Positions 29,273 through 39,208 of a stretch of DNA of 64,000 bases are shown piece by piece; the first letter of the stretch is position 1, and each line of letters begins with the position of its first letter. A model generated the notes under the pieces. The model had not been told where the DNA came from. It did not search any database and was given only the letters and a program-made list of their open reading frames with translations. The position numbers were made by a program, and so were the translations under genes. Source of the DNA: Mycobacterium triplex (GTDB lineage Bacteria > Actinomycetota > Actinomycetes > Mycobacteriales > Mycobacteriaceae); assembly GCF_000689255.1 (NCBI RefSeq), contig NZ_HG964446.1, positions 3,070,854 to 3,134,853 of the forward strand, written 5' to 3'.

Positions 29273-30699
29273 AATCCCGTGTGTCGAAAATCGTTTCGAT
29301 GGTGAAAAACAGGCTTCCGCAACGTGTCCCGGTTGGCAAAGGGCGACGTTCCCGCGTTGTGTTGGGCGGCCTGCTCGGGTGCATCCTGGTTGCCGGCACG
29401 GGTTTCGTCCTGAGCCCCGGTGCCGGTGCGCACCACATCCATGTGGTCGCGTACTTTGCCAACAGCAACGGGATCTTCGTCGGTGACCAGGTGCGCATAC
29501 TCGGCGTCCCCGTCGGCAAAATCGACGCCATCGAGCCCCAGCCGCACCGAGCGAAGATTACGTTCTGGTACGACGGAAAATATCGGGTGCCGGCCACCGC
29601 CGACGCCGCAATTCTTGCCCCGTCGCTCGTCACTGCGCGCGCGATCCAGTTGACTCCCGCCTACAAATCGGGCCCGGCGATGCGGGACGGGGCGATCATT
29701 CCCCAGGAGCGCACGGCGGTTCCCGTCGAGTGGGACGACCTACGCGACCAACTTGCCAAACTGGTTGCCACGTTGCAGCCCGCACAACCCGGCGGCGTCA
29801 GCACCCTGGGAGAATATATCGACACCGCCGCGGACAATTTACGCGGGCAGGGCAGCAACCTGCGTGACACGGTTATCAAACTTTCGCAGACATTTTCGGC
29901 CCTGGGTGATCACAGCGGCGACATCTTCGCGACAATACGCAACCTCGCCACGTTGGTTTCGGCACTGCAAGACAGCACCGACGGGATGCGGATGCTCAAC
30001 AACAACCTTGCGGCCGTGACTCAGTTGCTCGCCGATGATCCTAACGAGGTCGCGAATGCGGTGTCGGATCTCAACGGCGCGGTCCAAGACGTTCAGGGCT
30101 TTCTGACCGAAAACAACGCCTCGATCTCGGCGACGTCGGAGAAGCTTGCGTCGGTGACGAGCGCGGTGAAGGACAGTCTGGATGACATCAAACAGACGCT
30201 GCACGTCACACCGACGGCCTTCGCGAACTTCTTGAACATCTACCAGCCGGCCCAGGGGTCGTTGTCGGGCGCCATCGCGATCAACAACTTCGCCAACCCC
30301 ATCAGCTTTCTGTGCGGCGCGATCGAAGCGGCCTCCAGGCTCGGAGCCGAGCAATCCGCGAAACTGTGCGTCCAGTATTTGGCTCCCATCATCAAAAACA
30401 GGCAATACAACTTCTTGCCGGTGGGGCTCAATCCGTTCGTCGGGGCGTCGGCGCGGCCCAACGAGCTGACGTATAGCGAAGATTGGATGAGACCCGACCA
30501 CATCCCGGCACCCGCGGCACCCGCGCCGGACGAGCATATGGCGCCGGGCGAAGCTTCCGGTGTCCCGGGCGCGATCGCTACTTCGTCGGTGCCGCAGCAG
30601 GACCAGCCCGCCGCGCCGCCGCCGGCAGATCAGCCGACGCCGACGGACGCGGCCGCCGGTCTGCGGGGGATGATGATGCCCCCGGGAGCGGGCGGATGA
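29269..30699 (+). CDS. mce3D: MceD subunit of the lipid importer
   Basis: The 476-residue protein has a basic N terminus, a membrane helix (about 30-50), and an MCE domain with VRILGVPVGKIDAIEP. Helical repeats and a Pro/Ala-rich tail from about 405 complete it. Its GTG start overlaps the mceC stop, as between all genes of this operon. Confidence 0.9.
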   Translation: MKSRVSKIVSMVKNRLPQRVPVGKGRRSRVVLGGLLGCILVAGTGFVLSPGAGAHHIHVVAYFANSNGIFVGDQVRILGVPVGKIDAIEPQPHRAKITFWYDGKYRVPATADAAILAPSLVTARAIQLTPAYKSGPAMRDGAIIPQERTAVPVEWDDLRDQLAKLVATLQPAQPGGVSTLGEYIDTAADNLRGQGSNLRDTVIKLSQTFSALGDHSGDIFATIRNLATLVSALQDSTDGMRMLNNNLAAVTQLLADDPNEVANAVSDLNGAVQDVQGFLTENNASISATSEKLASVTSAVKDSLDDIKQTLHVTPTAFANFLNIYQPAQGSLSGAIAINNFANPISFLCGAIEAASRLGAEQSAKLCVQYLAPIIKNRQYNFLPVGLNPFVGASARPNELTYSEDWMRPDHIPAPAAPAPDEHMAPGEASGVPGAIATSSVPQQDQPAAPPPADQPTPTDAAAGLRGMMMPPGAGG

Positions 30700-31832
30700 C
30701 GGTAGTGCGATCAACCCTGGCCGTGCGCGCTGCGCTGGTTTTGGCGATTGCCACCACACCCGCCTGTGGGTGGCACGGACTCAATTCGATGTCTCTTCCG
30801 GGAACCCAAGGCGGGGGACCGGGGGCCTATACGATCCAGGCGCAGTTGCCGGATGTGGGCACGATTCAACAGAACTCGCGCGTGCGGGTCGGCGACGTCA
30901 ATGTCGGCACGGTAACCAAGATTCAACGCCAGGGCTGGCACGCGTTACTGACATTGCGCATCAACGGCAATGTGAAGTTGCCCGCGAACGCGACCGCGAC
31001 GATCGGTCAGACCAGCCTGCTCGGGTCTCTTCACGTCGAGCTTGCACCACCGGTCGGCATCGAATCGCAAGGCCAGCTGCACAACGGGTCACTTATTCCG
31101 CTGTCCGCCGGAGCCTCGTACCCGAGCACCGAGCAAACGCTGTCCGCGGTCTCATTGCTCCTCAATGGTGGGGGAATCGGCCAAATACAGGAAATCACAA
31201 AGGCCTTCAGCACCGCCTTCAGTGGCCGCGAGAAGGATATTCGCAGTCTGGTCGAGCAGTTGGACCGTTACGTCGGTTACATCAACGAACAAACAAATGA
31301 CATCATCGCCGCAACCGAAAGCCTCAACAAGCTCGCCGGCAAGTTCGCCGATCAAAAGCCCGTCATCGATGCCGCTGCGAAGGCAATCCCCGACGCACTG
31401 GCGGTCCTGCGGGATCAACGCGACCATCTCGCCGAGGCGTTTCAAAAGCTCGGCCAGTACTCCGCTCTGGCGGCGACGGCCGTCGACCGAACCCGGGAAT
31501 CACTGATCAAGGAGTTCAACGATATTGGCCCCATCCTCGGGCAGCTGGCGAGTACCGGGCCCGCGCTGACCCGGTCGCTGAGCGTCCTGGCGACCTACCC
31601 TTGGCCACGCGAAACAATCGAAACCTGGCAGCGCGGCGATTATGCCAACGACACCTTCATCATCGATCTGACGCTCAGTCGCGTCGATGCCGCGTTGCTC
31701 ACCGGAACCCGGTTCGAGGGGTCACTTACCGGCGTCGAGATGAGGTGGGGCCGAACCATCGGCCAATTGCCGAGCCCCTATACGGCCGGCAATCCCCTTG
31801 TCATTCCTTACCATTGGAATCAGGGACCCTGA
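30696..31832 (+). CDS. mce3E: MceE lipoprotein subunit (LprM-like)
   Basis: The 378-residue protein carries a lipoprotein signal with the lipobox cysteine at residue 24 (ATTPAC), which would be acylated. The MCE domain follows (VRVGDVNVGTVTKI, about 67-80) and then a helical region. The length is close to the 377 residues of M. tuberculosis LprM (Mce3E). Every mce operon has a lipoprotein at this position. The start overlaps the mceD stop as ATGA. Confidence 0.92.
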   Translation: MTVVRSTLAVRAALVLAIATTPACGWHGLNSMSLPGTQGGGPGAYTIQAQLPDVGTIQQNSRVRVGDVNVGTVTKIQRQGWHALLTLRINGNVKLPANATATIGQTSLLGSLHVELAPPVGIESQGQLHNGSLIPLSAGASYPSTEQTLSAVSLLLNGGGIGQIQEITKAFSTAFSGREKDIRSLVEQLDRYVGYINEQTNDIIAATESLNKLAGKFADQKPVIDAAAKAIPDALAVLRDQRDHLAEAFQKLGQYSALAATAVDRTRESLIKEFNDIGPILGQLASTGPALTRSLSVLATYPWPRETIETWQRGDYANDTFIIDLTLSRVDAALLTGTRFEGSLTGVEMRWGRTIGQLPSPYTAGNPLVIPYHWNQGP

Positions 31833-33295
31833 TGAGACTTGCCCGGCGAACACTCATACAGCTGGTAGCCTTCGGCGTCATTTCAGCCATTGCCGCGGTG
31901 GTGATGGCGATCGGCTATATCCGGCTGCCGAACATGCTCTTTGGAGTCGGGCATTACCTGGTGACTCTGCAGTTGCCCACCTCGGGCGGCCTTTACGCGA
32001 GCGGCAACGTCACCTACCGCGGGACGGAGGTCGGGCGAGTCACCGCGGTCAACCTGACCCGCAGCGGCGTATCAGCCGAGCTGTCGCTGCGATCCGACAT
32101 CAAGATTCCCGCCGACCTGCGTGCCGAGGTTCACAGCCAATCGGCTATCGGCGAACAGTATGTTGCATTGCTGCCGCAAGCCGGCGGGCCGCCCTACCTC
32201 AAATCGGGAGATGTCATACCCGCCGACCGAACCTCGGTTCCTCCGGCTGTCGATAGGCTCTTGGATGACTTGAACAAAGGCCTCAACGCGATACCCGGCG
32301 ACAATCTGAAGACAGTTGTCGACGAGGCCGCGGTTGCGGTCGGCGGCTTGGGGCCCGAGCTCTCGCGCATCGTCAACGGCTCCACCACCCTCGCAATAGA
32401 TGCGCGCGCCAACCTGGACTCCGTGACCGGATTGATCGACCAGTCGAAGCCCGTCTTGGACTCGCAAACCGACAGCGCCGAGGCAGTACGGGCCTGGGCG
32501 GCAAACTTATCCACCATCACTGCGCAACTTCGCCGGCAAGATCAAGCGTTGCATGGATTGCTCCAGACCGGGCCTGCCGCCATCGACGAGGCGCAGCAGC
32601 TGCTGGACAAGCTCCGTCCCACCCTGCCCATTCTTCTGGCGAATCTGGTGAGCGTCGGCCAGGTCGCGGTGACCTATCAGGCCAGTATCGAGCAATTGCT
32701 GGTACTGCTGCCAATCGGTATCGGCGATCTGCAGGGCGCTGGGGTGGCCAATCGAAACACCAAGCAGGCCTACAACGGCATCAATCTTGACTTCAACCTC
32801 AATATCAACCTGCCACCGGCGTGCACGACCGGGTTTCTGCCGGCCACCCAAGCACGAACGCCCAACTTCACCGATGCCCCGGACCGGCCGCCGGGCGACC
32901 TGTACTGCCGCATTCCGCAAGACTCGATGTTCGCTGTCCGCGGCGCGCGTAACCTGCCGTGCATCACCCGCCCCGGGAAGCGAGCGCCCACCGTGAAAAT
33001 GTGTGAGAGCGACGAGAATTACGTTCCGCTCAATGACGGTTTGAACTGGAAGGGTGATCCCAACGCCACGTTATCGGGCCAGTCGGTCCCTCAGCTGCCG
33101 CCGGGAACACCTGCACCGCCGGGATCCGTACCGCCCGGCCAGGCGCCGCCGCCCCCGATTGGTGCGGCCCAATACGATCCAGCGACCGGCTCGTACATCG
33201 GGCCGGACGGCAGGCGCTACACCCAGTCCGATCTGGGCGCTGACGGCGCGCCCCGCACCTGGCAGGACATGCTGCTACAAAGTGCTGGCCGTTAA
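31832..33295 (+). CDS. mce3F: MceF subunit of the lipid importer
   Basis: The 487-residue protein has an N-terminal helix (about 8-30), an MCE domain with VTYRGTEVGRVTAVNL, a helical region and a Cys-containing C-terminal segment, then a Pro-rich and YDPATGSYIGPDGRRYTQSD tail that is typical of MceF. The ATG shares its first base with the mceE stop. The last 21 bases overlap, tail to tail, the end of a leftward fadE. Confidence 0.91.
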   Translation: MRLARRTLIQLVAFGVISAIAAVVMAIGYIRLPNMLFGVGHYLVTLQLPTSGGLYASGNVTYRGTEVGRVTAVNLTRSGVSAELSLRSDIKIPADLRAEVHSQSAIGEQYVALLPQAGGPPYLKSGDVIPADRTSVPPAVDRLLDDLNKGLNAIPGDNLKTVVDEAAVAVGGLGPELSRIVNGSTTLAIDARANLDSVTGLIDQSKPVLDSQTDSAEAVRAWAANLSTITAQLRRQDQALHGLLQTGPAAIDEAQQLLDKLRPTLPILLANLVSVGQVAVTYQASIEQLLVLLPIGIGDLQGAGVANRNTKQAYNGINLDFNLNINLPPACTTGFLPATQARTPNFTDAPDRPPGDLYCRIPQDSMFAVRGARNLPCITRPGKRAPTVKMCESDENYVPLNDGLNWKGDPNATLSGQSVPQLPPGTPAPPGSVPPGQAPPPPIGAAQYDPATGSYIGPDGRRYTQSDLGADGAPRTWQDMLLQSAGR

Positions 33296-34426
33296 GCTGG
33301 GCCGGGTCACGTCGAAGCCCAGCGAGGCGGCCAGCGACTGACGGTGATACACGTCATCACCCAGCAAGAGCCGATTCGCCTGGGCGCGTTTGTAATACAA
33401 GTGTGCATTGTGTTCCCAAGTGAACCCGATGCCACCGTGCACCTGGATATTCTCCGCTGCGCATCGCCAGAACACCTCGTGGCACACGGCAGCCGCGATC
33501 GTGGACGCCGTCCTAGCCTCTTCGGCAGCACCGCCGGCGACCGACAACACCGCATGCTCCATGGTCGAACGCGACGTCTCACAGTCGACATGCATGTCGG
33601 CGCACTTGTGCTTGATCGCTTGGAACGACCCGATAGGCCGGCCAAACTGGCGGCGGGTCCGCGCATACTCGACGGCACTGGCGAGCACATGCTCTGTCGC
33701 GCCTACGGATTCGGCGGCCAGGTAGACGTTCGCCAGCGTCAAGGCGCGACTGATGATGTCGATCGCTGCGCCCGTGTCGCCCACCTGACGCGCCGGGGTA
33801 TCCCGGAACTCGATGCCGGCGAGGCGGCGGGTCTGGTCGATACCAGTCAACGCCGTTCGGGTCAGCCCCGGCGCGTCGGTATCGACTTCGAACAGGGTGA
33901 TGTCGTTGGAATCGCGTGCGGCGAGCAGGATCAGGTCGGCCGAAGCGCCGTCGACGACGAACATCTTTGTGCCCGATACGCGCCACTGGCCCCCGTGCTG
34001 CGCCGCGGTGGCCTGAACCGCTGTCGGATCCCATTTCCAGGAAGGCTCGACCAGCGCCATCGCCGCGCGACGCTTGCCGGTGGCCAGATCGGGCAGTAAC
34101 CGTTCGTATGCACCACGATCGCCGCTTTCTAGGACAACAGTCTGCGCCAGAGCAACGGCCGACAAGTACGGCAACGGCGCCAGCCGGCGTCCGAGTTCGC
34201 GCATCACGATTGCGATTTCGATCGGTCCGCAGTCGGCGCCACCGTAACGCGACGGCACACCGAGCCCGCACACCCCAAGGTCCGCGAACTCCCGCCAGAG
34301 GGATTCGTCAAAGCCCGCCGCGGTGTCCATCGCGGCCCGGACCGCCGGCGTGCCGGCCTTTTGGCTCAGAAAGCTCGCAACAAGCTCACGCAGGGATTGT
34401 TGATCGGCAGTCAGTTCGGCGATCAC
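33275..34426 (-). CDS. Acyl-CoA dehydrogenase
   Basis: The 383-residue protein shows the ACAD core: the ALVEPSWKWDPTAVQ region in the FAD-contact position and a C-terminal IQVHGGIGFTWEHNAHLYYKRAQ. The substrate-loop sequence is degenerate compared with EPxAGSD, as in small partner subunits of heteromeric FadE enzymes, but no second fadE is adjacent. The GTG at 34426 follows GGAAAGG; longer in-frame starts cross site B. It diverges from echA. Confidence 0.87.
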   Translation of the reverse strand: MIAELTADQQSLRELVASFLSQKAGTPAVRAAMDTAAGFDESLWREFADLGVCGLGVPSRYGGADCGPIEIAIVMRELGRRLAPLPYLSAVALAQTVVLESGDRGAYERLLPDLATGKRRAAMALVEPSWKWDPTAVQATAAQHGGQWRVSGTKMFVVDGASADLILLAARDSNDITLFEVDTDAPGLTRTALTGIDQTRRLAGIEFRDTPARQVGDTGAAIDIISRALTLANVYLAAESVGATEHVLASAVEYARTRRQFGRPIGSFQAIKHKCADMHVDCETSRSTMEHAVLSVAGGAAEEARTASTIAAAVCHEVFWRCAAENIQVHGGIGFTWEHNAHLYYKRAQANRLLLGDDVYHRQSLAASLGFDVTRPSLTASTL

Positions 34427-34470
34427 TGCATACCTTTCCGGCCTTGGCGCGGACCGTGACCGCGACCGTT

Positions 34471-34495
34471 GTATTATATATCGCACTATACCTAC
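34471..34495 (+). promoter_or_regulatory. Candidate Mce3R-type operator, site B
   Basis: It reads TATTATATATCGCACTATAC (from 34472) and matches site E at about 16 of 25 positions. It lies 15-39 bases before the echA ATG and 45 bases before the divergent fadE start. Confidence 0.55.
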
Positions 34496-34509
34496 CAGAG
34501 AGGCCGGCG

Positions 34510-35424
34510 ATGGCACACCACAGCGGCGATGGCGCGGGGTTGCCCGCCTCGGAGGGCAACAGCGCGGGGTGCGGCGAACCACCTCCGGCATCCGAAGCGG
34601 GCCGCATCGATCTCCGCGAAGACAACGGCGTTGCCACGGTGTGGCTCAACAATCCGAAAGCGTTGAATGCCTTCACTTCCGAGATGGTCGATCAATTCCT
34701 GGAAGCACTCGACCGCGTCGACGCTGAAGACGATGTCCGCGCCGTGGTCGTCACCGGTCATGGTCGAGGTTTCTGCGCCGGGGCCGACTTGAGTCTGGGC
34801 GCGGAAACGTTCGCGCGTGCGGTCGACGAATCCGCGGACGACTGGCCGCCGCCGGATCGCGCCGGGACGATCGCACTGCGGATGCTGCGGTGTCGCAAGC
34901 CACTGATCGCCGCTATCAATGGGCCTGCCGTCGGGTTCGGGGCAAGCCTGACCCTTCCCATGGATATCCGTCTGGCATCGGCCGACGCTCGGGTGGGGTT
35001 CGCGTTCGTGCGAAGAGGCATCACCCCAGACGGAACGTCAACTTGGTTCTTGCCACGCATCGTCGGGATCAGCAGGGCAGCAGAATGGATGTTCTCCGGA
35101 CGCCTTTACTCGGCGGACGAGCTGCGACACGCCGGGTTGGTTCGGGATGTGCATCCCGGTCCCGAGTTGTTGACGGCCGCCTACGCGATTGCCGACGAGC
35201 TGGTCGGGCAGTCGGCCCCGGTGTCGATCGCCTTGACTCGTCAACTGCTGTGGCGGATGTACGGGGCGGCCGATCCCGCGGATGCGCATCAACTCGAATC
35301 AAAGGCGTTGGCCAGAATCGGCTCCTCGACGGATGCCCGCGAGGGTGTGCAAGCTTTCCTCGACCGGCGGCCCGCGTCGTTCACGATGTCGGCATCGCGA
35401 GACGTGCCGGAGCTATTCGACTAA
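34510..35424 (+). CDS. Enoyl-CoA hydratase/isomerase family protein
   Basis: The 304-residue crotonase-fold protein has the oxyanion-hole segments GHGRGFCAGADLSLG (about 82-96) and AINGPAVGFGASLTLPMD. The ATG at 34510 has a spaced AGAGAGG upstream. An N-terminal extension of about 35 residues, rich in Gly and Ser, precedes the core. It resembles EchA13 in its link to fadE and the Mce3R-type regulator. It would hydrate the enoyl-CoA made by the FadE enzymes. Confidence 0.87.
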   Translation: MAHHSGDGAGLPASEGNSAGCGEPPPASEAGRIDLREDNGVATVWLNNPKALNAFTSEMVDQFLEALDRVDAEDDVRAVVVTGHGRGFCAGADLSLGAETFARAVDESADDWPPPDRAGTIALRMLRCRKPLIAAINGPAVGFGASLTLPMDIRLASADARVGFAFVRRGITPDGTSTWFLPRIVGISRAAEWMFSGRLYSADELRHAGLVRDVHPGPELLTAAYAIADELVGQSAPVSIALTRQLLWRMYGAADPADAHQLESKALARIGSSTDAREGVQAFLDRRPASFTMSASRDVPELFD

Positions 35425-35455
35425 GCGTGTGGCCCCGGCCGCCTGACCCCATAAG

Positions 35456-38125
35456 TCACAAGGCATACCGGTCCAGCGCCTCGGCGAGTTCGGCGCGCCC
35501 TCCGATGCAGAGTTTTTCGTAGGCTCGCTGCAGTTGTCCCTCGACCGTGCGCCTGGACAAGAAAAGCTTCTCGGCGATGCGCTTGTTCGACATGCCACTT
35601 GCGGCCAGGGTCGCCGCCTCCGCCTCGGCCCCGGTCAACGCCACACGCAACTGCGCGGTACGCAGCGCCGGTGTCGTTGCCTTCGGGCAGTGTTCGCGAA
35701 ACCGGGCTGCCAACCGCCGCAGTACCGCCACCTGTTGGGTTGAGGCGTTCTTCTTGCGGGCCAATACGAGCGCTTCGGTGGCGGCTTCGGCGGCCAGCAG
35801 ATGCGCACCCATCTCGGTGAACGACTGGGCGACAGCCTGTAGTGCTCGCCAGTCTTTGGTTTCCAATGCCCCGATGTTGGCCAGTCTGGCTTGGGCCAGT
35901 TGGCCTTGCATCTGTTCGGTAACGGCGGCGGCGCGGGGGTAGAGTCGCTCGCCGTGTCCCAGCCGGGCCAAGGTGTGTAGACAGTCGAGGGCACCGACTC
36001 GGTCACCGATGCGCTCACCGAGGTCGGCTCCCTGTGCGAGATGTTGTCGCGCAGCCGACAATTCGCCGTTCGCGATACACGTCCAGGCTCGCGCGCGCAA
36101 GATCTCGACGGCGTAATAGCTTCGGGGCAGGCGCAGCCCGTCCAGCTCGGCGAGGGCCTCGACGGCCGCCGGCCCGTCGCCGCCGATCGCGAGCGCCAGT
36201 ACGAGTTCCACCAGGCTCTGTTCGCGCAGCGCCGGTCGGCCGAGATCGCGGAATAACAGGGCCGCCTCCCGGGCGTAGCGAAGCGCTGCTTCCACATCTC
36301 CTTGTTCGCCAATGGGTTTGGCCAGTTGCCAGGCGAAATAGGCTTGCGCCTCGATAGAGCCTCGGGCGACCGCTTCGCTGTAGTGTTGGTGCGCCGTGGC
36401 GAGGGCGCCCTCGAACTGACCGGCGTACAGTCGCGCTTCGCCACGAAAGAAGGTGTGCAGCCATGGGTAGTTGTCCACTGGTGCCGCCAGCGTCTCCTGT
36501 GCCGCATAACCCACGTCGGTGGCATCCATGGCATCGTCAAGCCGCCCGAGGCGCCCGCACCCCGCCGACATGACCAAGCACGCCCACACCAGCGCAGGGC
36601 CCTGCGATGTCTTCGTCAACGGCGCCGCGACTCGTACCGCAGCTTCTGGTCCGGTCGCTGCCAGAATCAACCCGGTCCGGCGGGCCGTGATCTGATCGCG
36701 GAACTGTCGCTCACCCGTGACGGCCTCGGCGGACTCGGCGATCTGGATGCCGTAGTCGATTCGTCCGCTGAACATCGCACACTCAAGCCGTGCCAATGCA
36801 ATTCGCGTGCGGTGGTCGTCGGTTGTTGCAGTTCGTGCCAGCTCTGCCAGGGCCTTGTCGGCGTCACCCGCTCGACCCTGAAGGTAGGCGAGTTGGTGGC
36901 AGAGCAGTTGTGCCTCAAATCCCGCACCGTCCTCGGCGGCAGCGCGGGCCAGCCGCGCCGCTATCCCGAAGTCGTAGGTCCATCGTGCGTGAAACGCGGC
37001 GCGTAGCATCAGCTCTGGCCGCTGTAGACCGCCTTCCAGACACCATCTGGCGGTACGGATGAGACTGTCGGGTCGCACGTCGCCGATGCTGTCGGTGATG
37101 TCAGCCAGCGTCCTGGCCAGGCGACTGCGACGCACGGCACTGAGTTGGTGCAGCAGCGCATCGGTGTAGACGGGATGGGCCACGCCGATCATCGGGCCGC
37201 GACCCTCCTGGCGGCTTACCACAAGTCCGCGTGTCTCAAGGCTTTCCGCCAGCTCGGCGCCCCGGGACGTAAAGGCTTCCAGGTGCTTCAACTCGAGGGG
37301 CTCGCCGTAGGCGAGGACGTCGAGGACGCTGCGCTCATCTGGAGTCAATTCCTCGAAGCGCGCATTGACCAACTCGATCAACCCAGCCGACAACGGCGCG
37401 CGGCCCTTGAGACACCAAACGTTCTCGTCGAACACCAGGGTCCTCGACCGCAGCGCGCCCCGAACGAGCTCACGCAGGTAGAGAATATTGCCACCGCTGC
37501 GGGTCGCGAATTGCTGAACGGCCGAACTCTCGATCACACCACCGAGCACAGCGCGCAGCACGGCCTCGACTTCGTCCGCATCGAGCACGCTGACGTCGAC
37601 CCGGCTGGCGTAGCCATCTTTGTACAGGGAGAGGATCGGGTCCGGGACCGGATCGCCGGAGCGCATGGTCGCCAGTAGCAAACACGCGCTGGCCGTGACG
37701 GCGTGGTGGATCAGCGTCGCCGAGACGGCGTCGAGCAGTTGGATGTCGTCGATCAAAACCACTTTGGGTAGTTCGGAGTCGGTGGCCTTCAAACGCCGAA
37801 CCGCGCGGCGCATCCATTCTGCTCGTGCCGACGGCGGCATCGGCAACGGTTCGTCGTCGTCGAAGAGCGGGCCGGCCAGGGCGCCGAATGGAATCTCCCC
37901 GGCGGCGCGGGTGGCAGTGATGTGGACCGTGGGGAGTCCCTGCTGACGAGCGCAGGCCAGTAGTTCAACGGCAAGGCGCGTCTTGCCGACCCCGGCCGGG
38001 CCGGCCAGTAGAACGGGCCTGCGCTCGTCGAACAGCAGCGTTCTCAACTGCTCAAGGACTGGGCCGCGTCCCACGAATGGCCACTGCTGATCAGGATCCC
38101 ACCGGACGTAACCGCTCAACTGCAC
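35456..38125 (-). CDS. Large ATP-binding LuxR-family regulator (LAL/STAND type)
   Basis: The 889-residue protein starts with an AAA/STAND ATPase domain (Walker A GPAGVGKT at about 41-48, Walker B VVLIDDIQLLD), a long helical-repeat middle region, and a C-terminal LuxR helix-turn-helix (ATLAASGMSNKRIAEKLFLSRRTVEGQLQ). Such regulators sense a ligand through the ATPase and repeats and activate metabolic genes. It diverges from a lipase across site C, so it may itself be under the tandem TetR repressor. Translation starts at GTG. Confidence 0.88.
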   Translation of the reverse strand: MQLSGYVRWDPDQQWPFVGRGPVLEQLRTLLFDERRPVLLAGPAGVGKTRLAVELLACARQQGLPTVHITATRAAGEIPFGALAGPLFDDDEPLPMPPSARAEWMRRAVRRLKATDSELPKVVLIDDIQLLDAVSATLIHHAVTASACLLLATMRSGDPVPDPILSLYKDGYASRVDVSVLDADEVEAVLRAVLGGVIESSAVQQFATRSGGNILYLRELVRGALRSRTLVFDENVWCLKGRAPLSAGLIELVNARFEELTPDERSVLDVLAYGEPLELKHLEAFTSRGAELAESLETRGLVVSRQEGRGPMIGVAHPVYTDALLHQLSAVRRSRLARTLADITDSIGDVRPDSLIRTARWCLEGGLQRPELMLRAAFHARWTYDFGIAARLARAAAEDGAGFEAQLLCHQLAYLQGRAGDADKALAELARTATTDDHRTRIALARLECAMFSGRIDYGIQIAESAEAVTGERQFRDQITARRTGLILAATGPEAAVRVAAPLTKTSQGPALVWACLVMSAGCGRLGRLDDAMDATDVGYAAQETLAAPVDNYPWLHTFFRGEARLYAGQFEGALATAHQHYSEAVARGSIEAQAYFAWQLAKPIGEQGDVEAALRYAREAALLFRDLGRPALREQSLVELVLALAIGGDGPAAVEALAELDGLRLPRSYYAVEILRARAWTCIANGELSAARQHLAQGADLGERIGDRVGALDCLHTLARLGHGERLYPRAAAVTEQMQGQLAQARLANIGALETKDWRALQAVAQSFTEMGAHLLAAEAATEALVLARKKNASTQQVAVLRRLAARFREHCPKATTPALRTAQLRVALTGAEAEAATLAASGMSNKRIAEKLFLSRRTVEGQLQRAYEKLCIGGRAELAEALDRYAL

Positions 38126-38159
38126 CTCACTTCAGTTACCGACTGGTGCGCATCGGACA

Positions 38160-38184
38160 TAATTATAGTGAGCACCATCACAAA
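38160..38184 (+). promoter_or_regulatory. Candidate Mce3R-type operator, site C
   Basis: AATTATAGTGAGCACCATCA (from 38161) matches the ATTATAG, AG and AC positions of site E, about 14 in all. It lies 35 bases before the luxR-type gene and upstream of the lipase. It is the weakest of the five sites. Confidence 0.45.
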
Positions 38185-38286
38185 AAACTCGCAATCGACG
38201 GACCGTAGAAATTACGCATGCCTTACCGGGACGGTGTTGCCAACCTGATGAGGTCAAAGAATCGGGGACAAGGGAGCGGGCGCACG

Positions 38287-39195
38287 GTGACAGACGAAAA
38301 ATTGCAGGCACTCGCGTTGTGGCAAGAGATGGCTGCGGCAATGGCACCAACCGATCCGGCGCTACCAGCAACCCCCGATCAGTTGCGGTGCGCCTACAAC
38401 GAGTGGGCGCATAAGCACTTCCCGCCACCGGCCGACCTGGTGCTCGAGGCGCCGGATGATGCGGCCGGAGTCTCCGGGTTGTGGGCGAAGATCGACGGCA
38501 AGCAGTGCACACGCACCGTTCTCTACTTCCACGGAGGCGGGTACATGATCGGGTCCGCAACGGGTTACGCGAGCACCGGAGCGGATTTGGCTCTGGCGGC
38601 AGACGCCGACGTTTTGCTGGTCGATTACCGCCTCGCACCGGAGAATCCGTTCCCTGCCGCGGTCGACGACGCGCTGGCGGCGTATCAATGGCTGACGTCA
38701 CGCCAGGATCCGTCCACGATTGTGGTCGCCGGTGATTCGGCAGGCGGCGGCCTGGTGGCCTCGTTGCTGATCAATCTGCGGGACCGCGGCGAAACCCTCC
38801 CCGCGGCGGGGGTGTGTATCTCCGCATGGTTCGATCTGACGCTTTCGGCGCAGTCCATCGCCGAAAAGGCTTCCGTGGATCCCATCATGTCCTCGGAGAT
38901 GTTGCAGGGCATGGCAGCGGCATACCTGCAAGGGGCACAGCCCGATTCGCCGCTGGCCTCGCCATTGCACGCCGATCTGGCGGGCCTGCCGCCGTTGCTC
39001 GTGATGACCGGGACGTGGGACTCGCTTACCGATGACTCCACCCGGTTCGCCGCAAAGGCCGCGCAGGCCGGCGTCGAGGTCACGTTGGAGGTGTTCGACG
39101 AGATGTACCACTGCTGGCACATCATGACGCCGGTGCTGGCCCAAAGCCGTTCCGCGATAGAGAAAATCGGCCAATTCTGCAGAAAACACGCGTGA
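38287..39195 (+). CDS. Alpha/beta-hydrolase, hormone-sensitive lipase family
   Basis: The protein has the HSL-family oxyanion motif HGGGYMIGS and the nucleophile elbow GDSAGGG, with Asp in WDSLTD and His in YHCWH completing the triad. From the GTG at 38287, preceded by AAGGGAGC, it has 302 residues. An upstream in-frame ATG at 38218 with a poor ribosome site would give 325. It probably frees acyl chains from esters feeding the beta-oxidation genes around it. Confidence 0.86.
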   Translation: MTDEKLQALALWQEMAAAMAPTDPALPATPDQLRCAYNEWAHKHFPPPADLVLEAPDDAAGVSGLWAKIDGKQCTRTVLYFHGGGYMIGSATGYASTGADLALAADADVLLVDYRLAPENPFPAAVDDALAAYQWLTSRQDPSTIVVAGDSAGGGLVASLLINLRDRGETLPAAGVCISAWFDLTLSAQSIAEKASVDPIMSSEMLQGMAAAYLQGAQPDSPLASPLHADLAGLPPLLVMTGTWDSLTDDSTRFAAKAAQAGVEVTLEVFDEMYHCWHIMTPVLAQSRSAIEKIGQFCRKHA

Positions 39196-39208
39196 GTGAG
39201 TCCAATCA

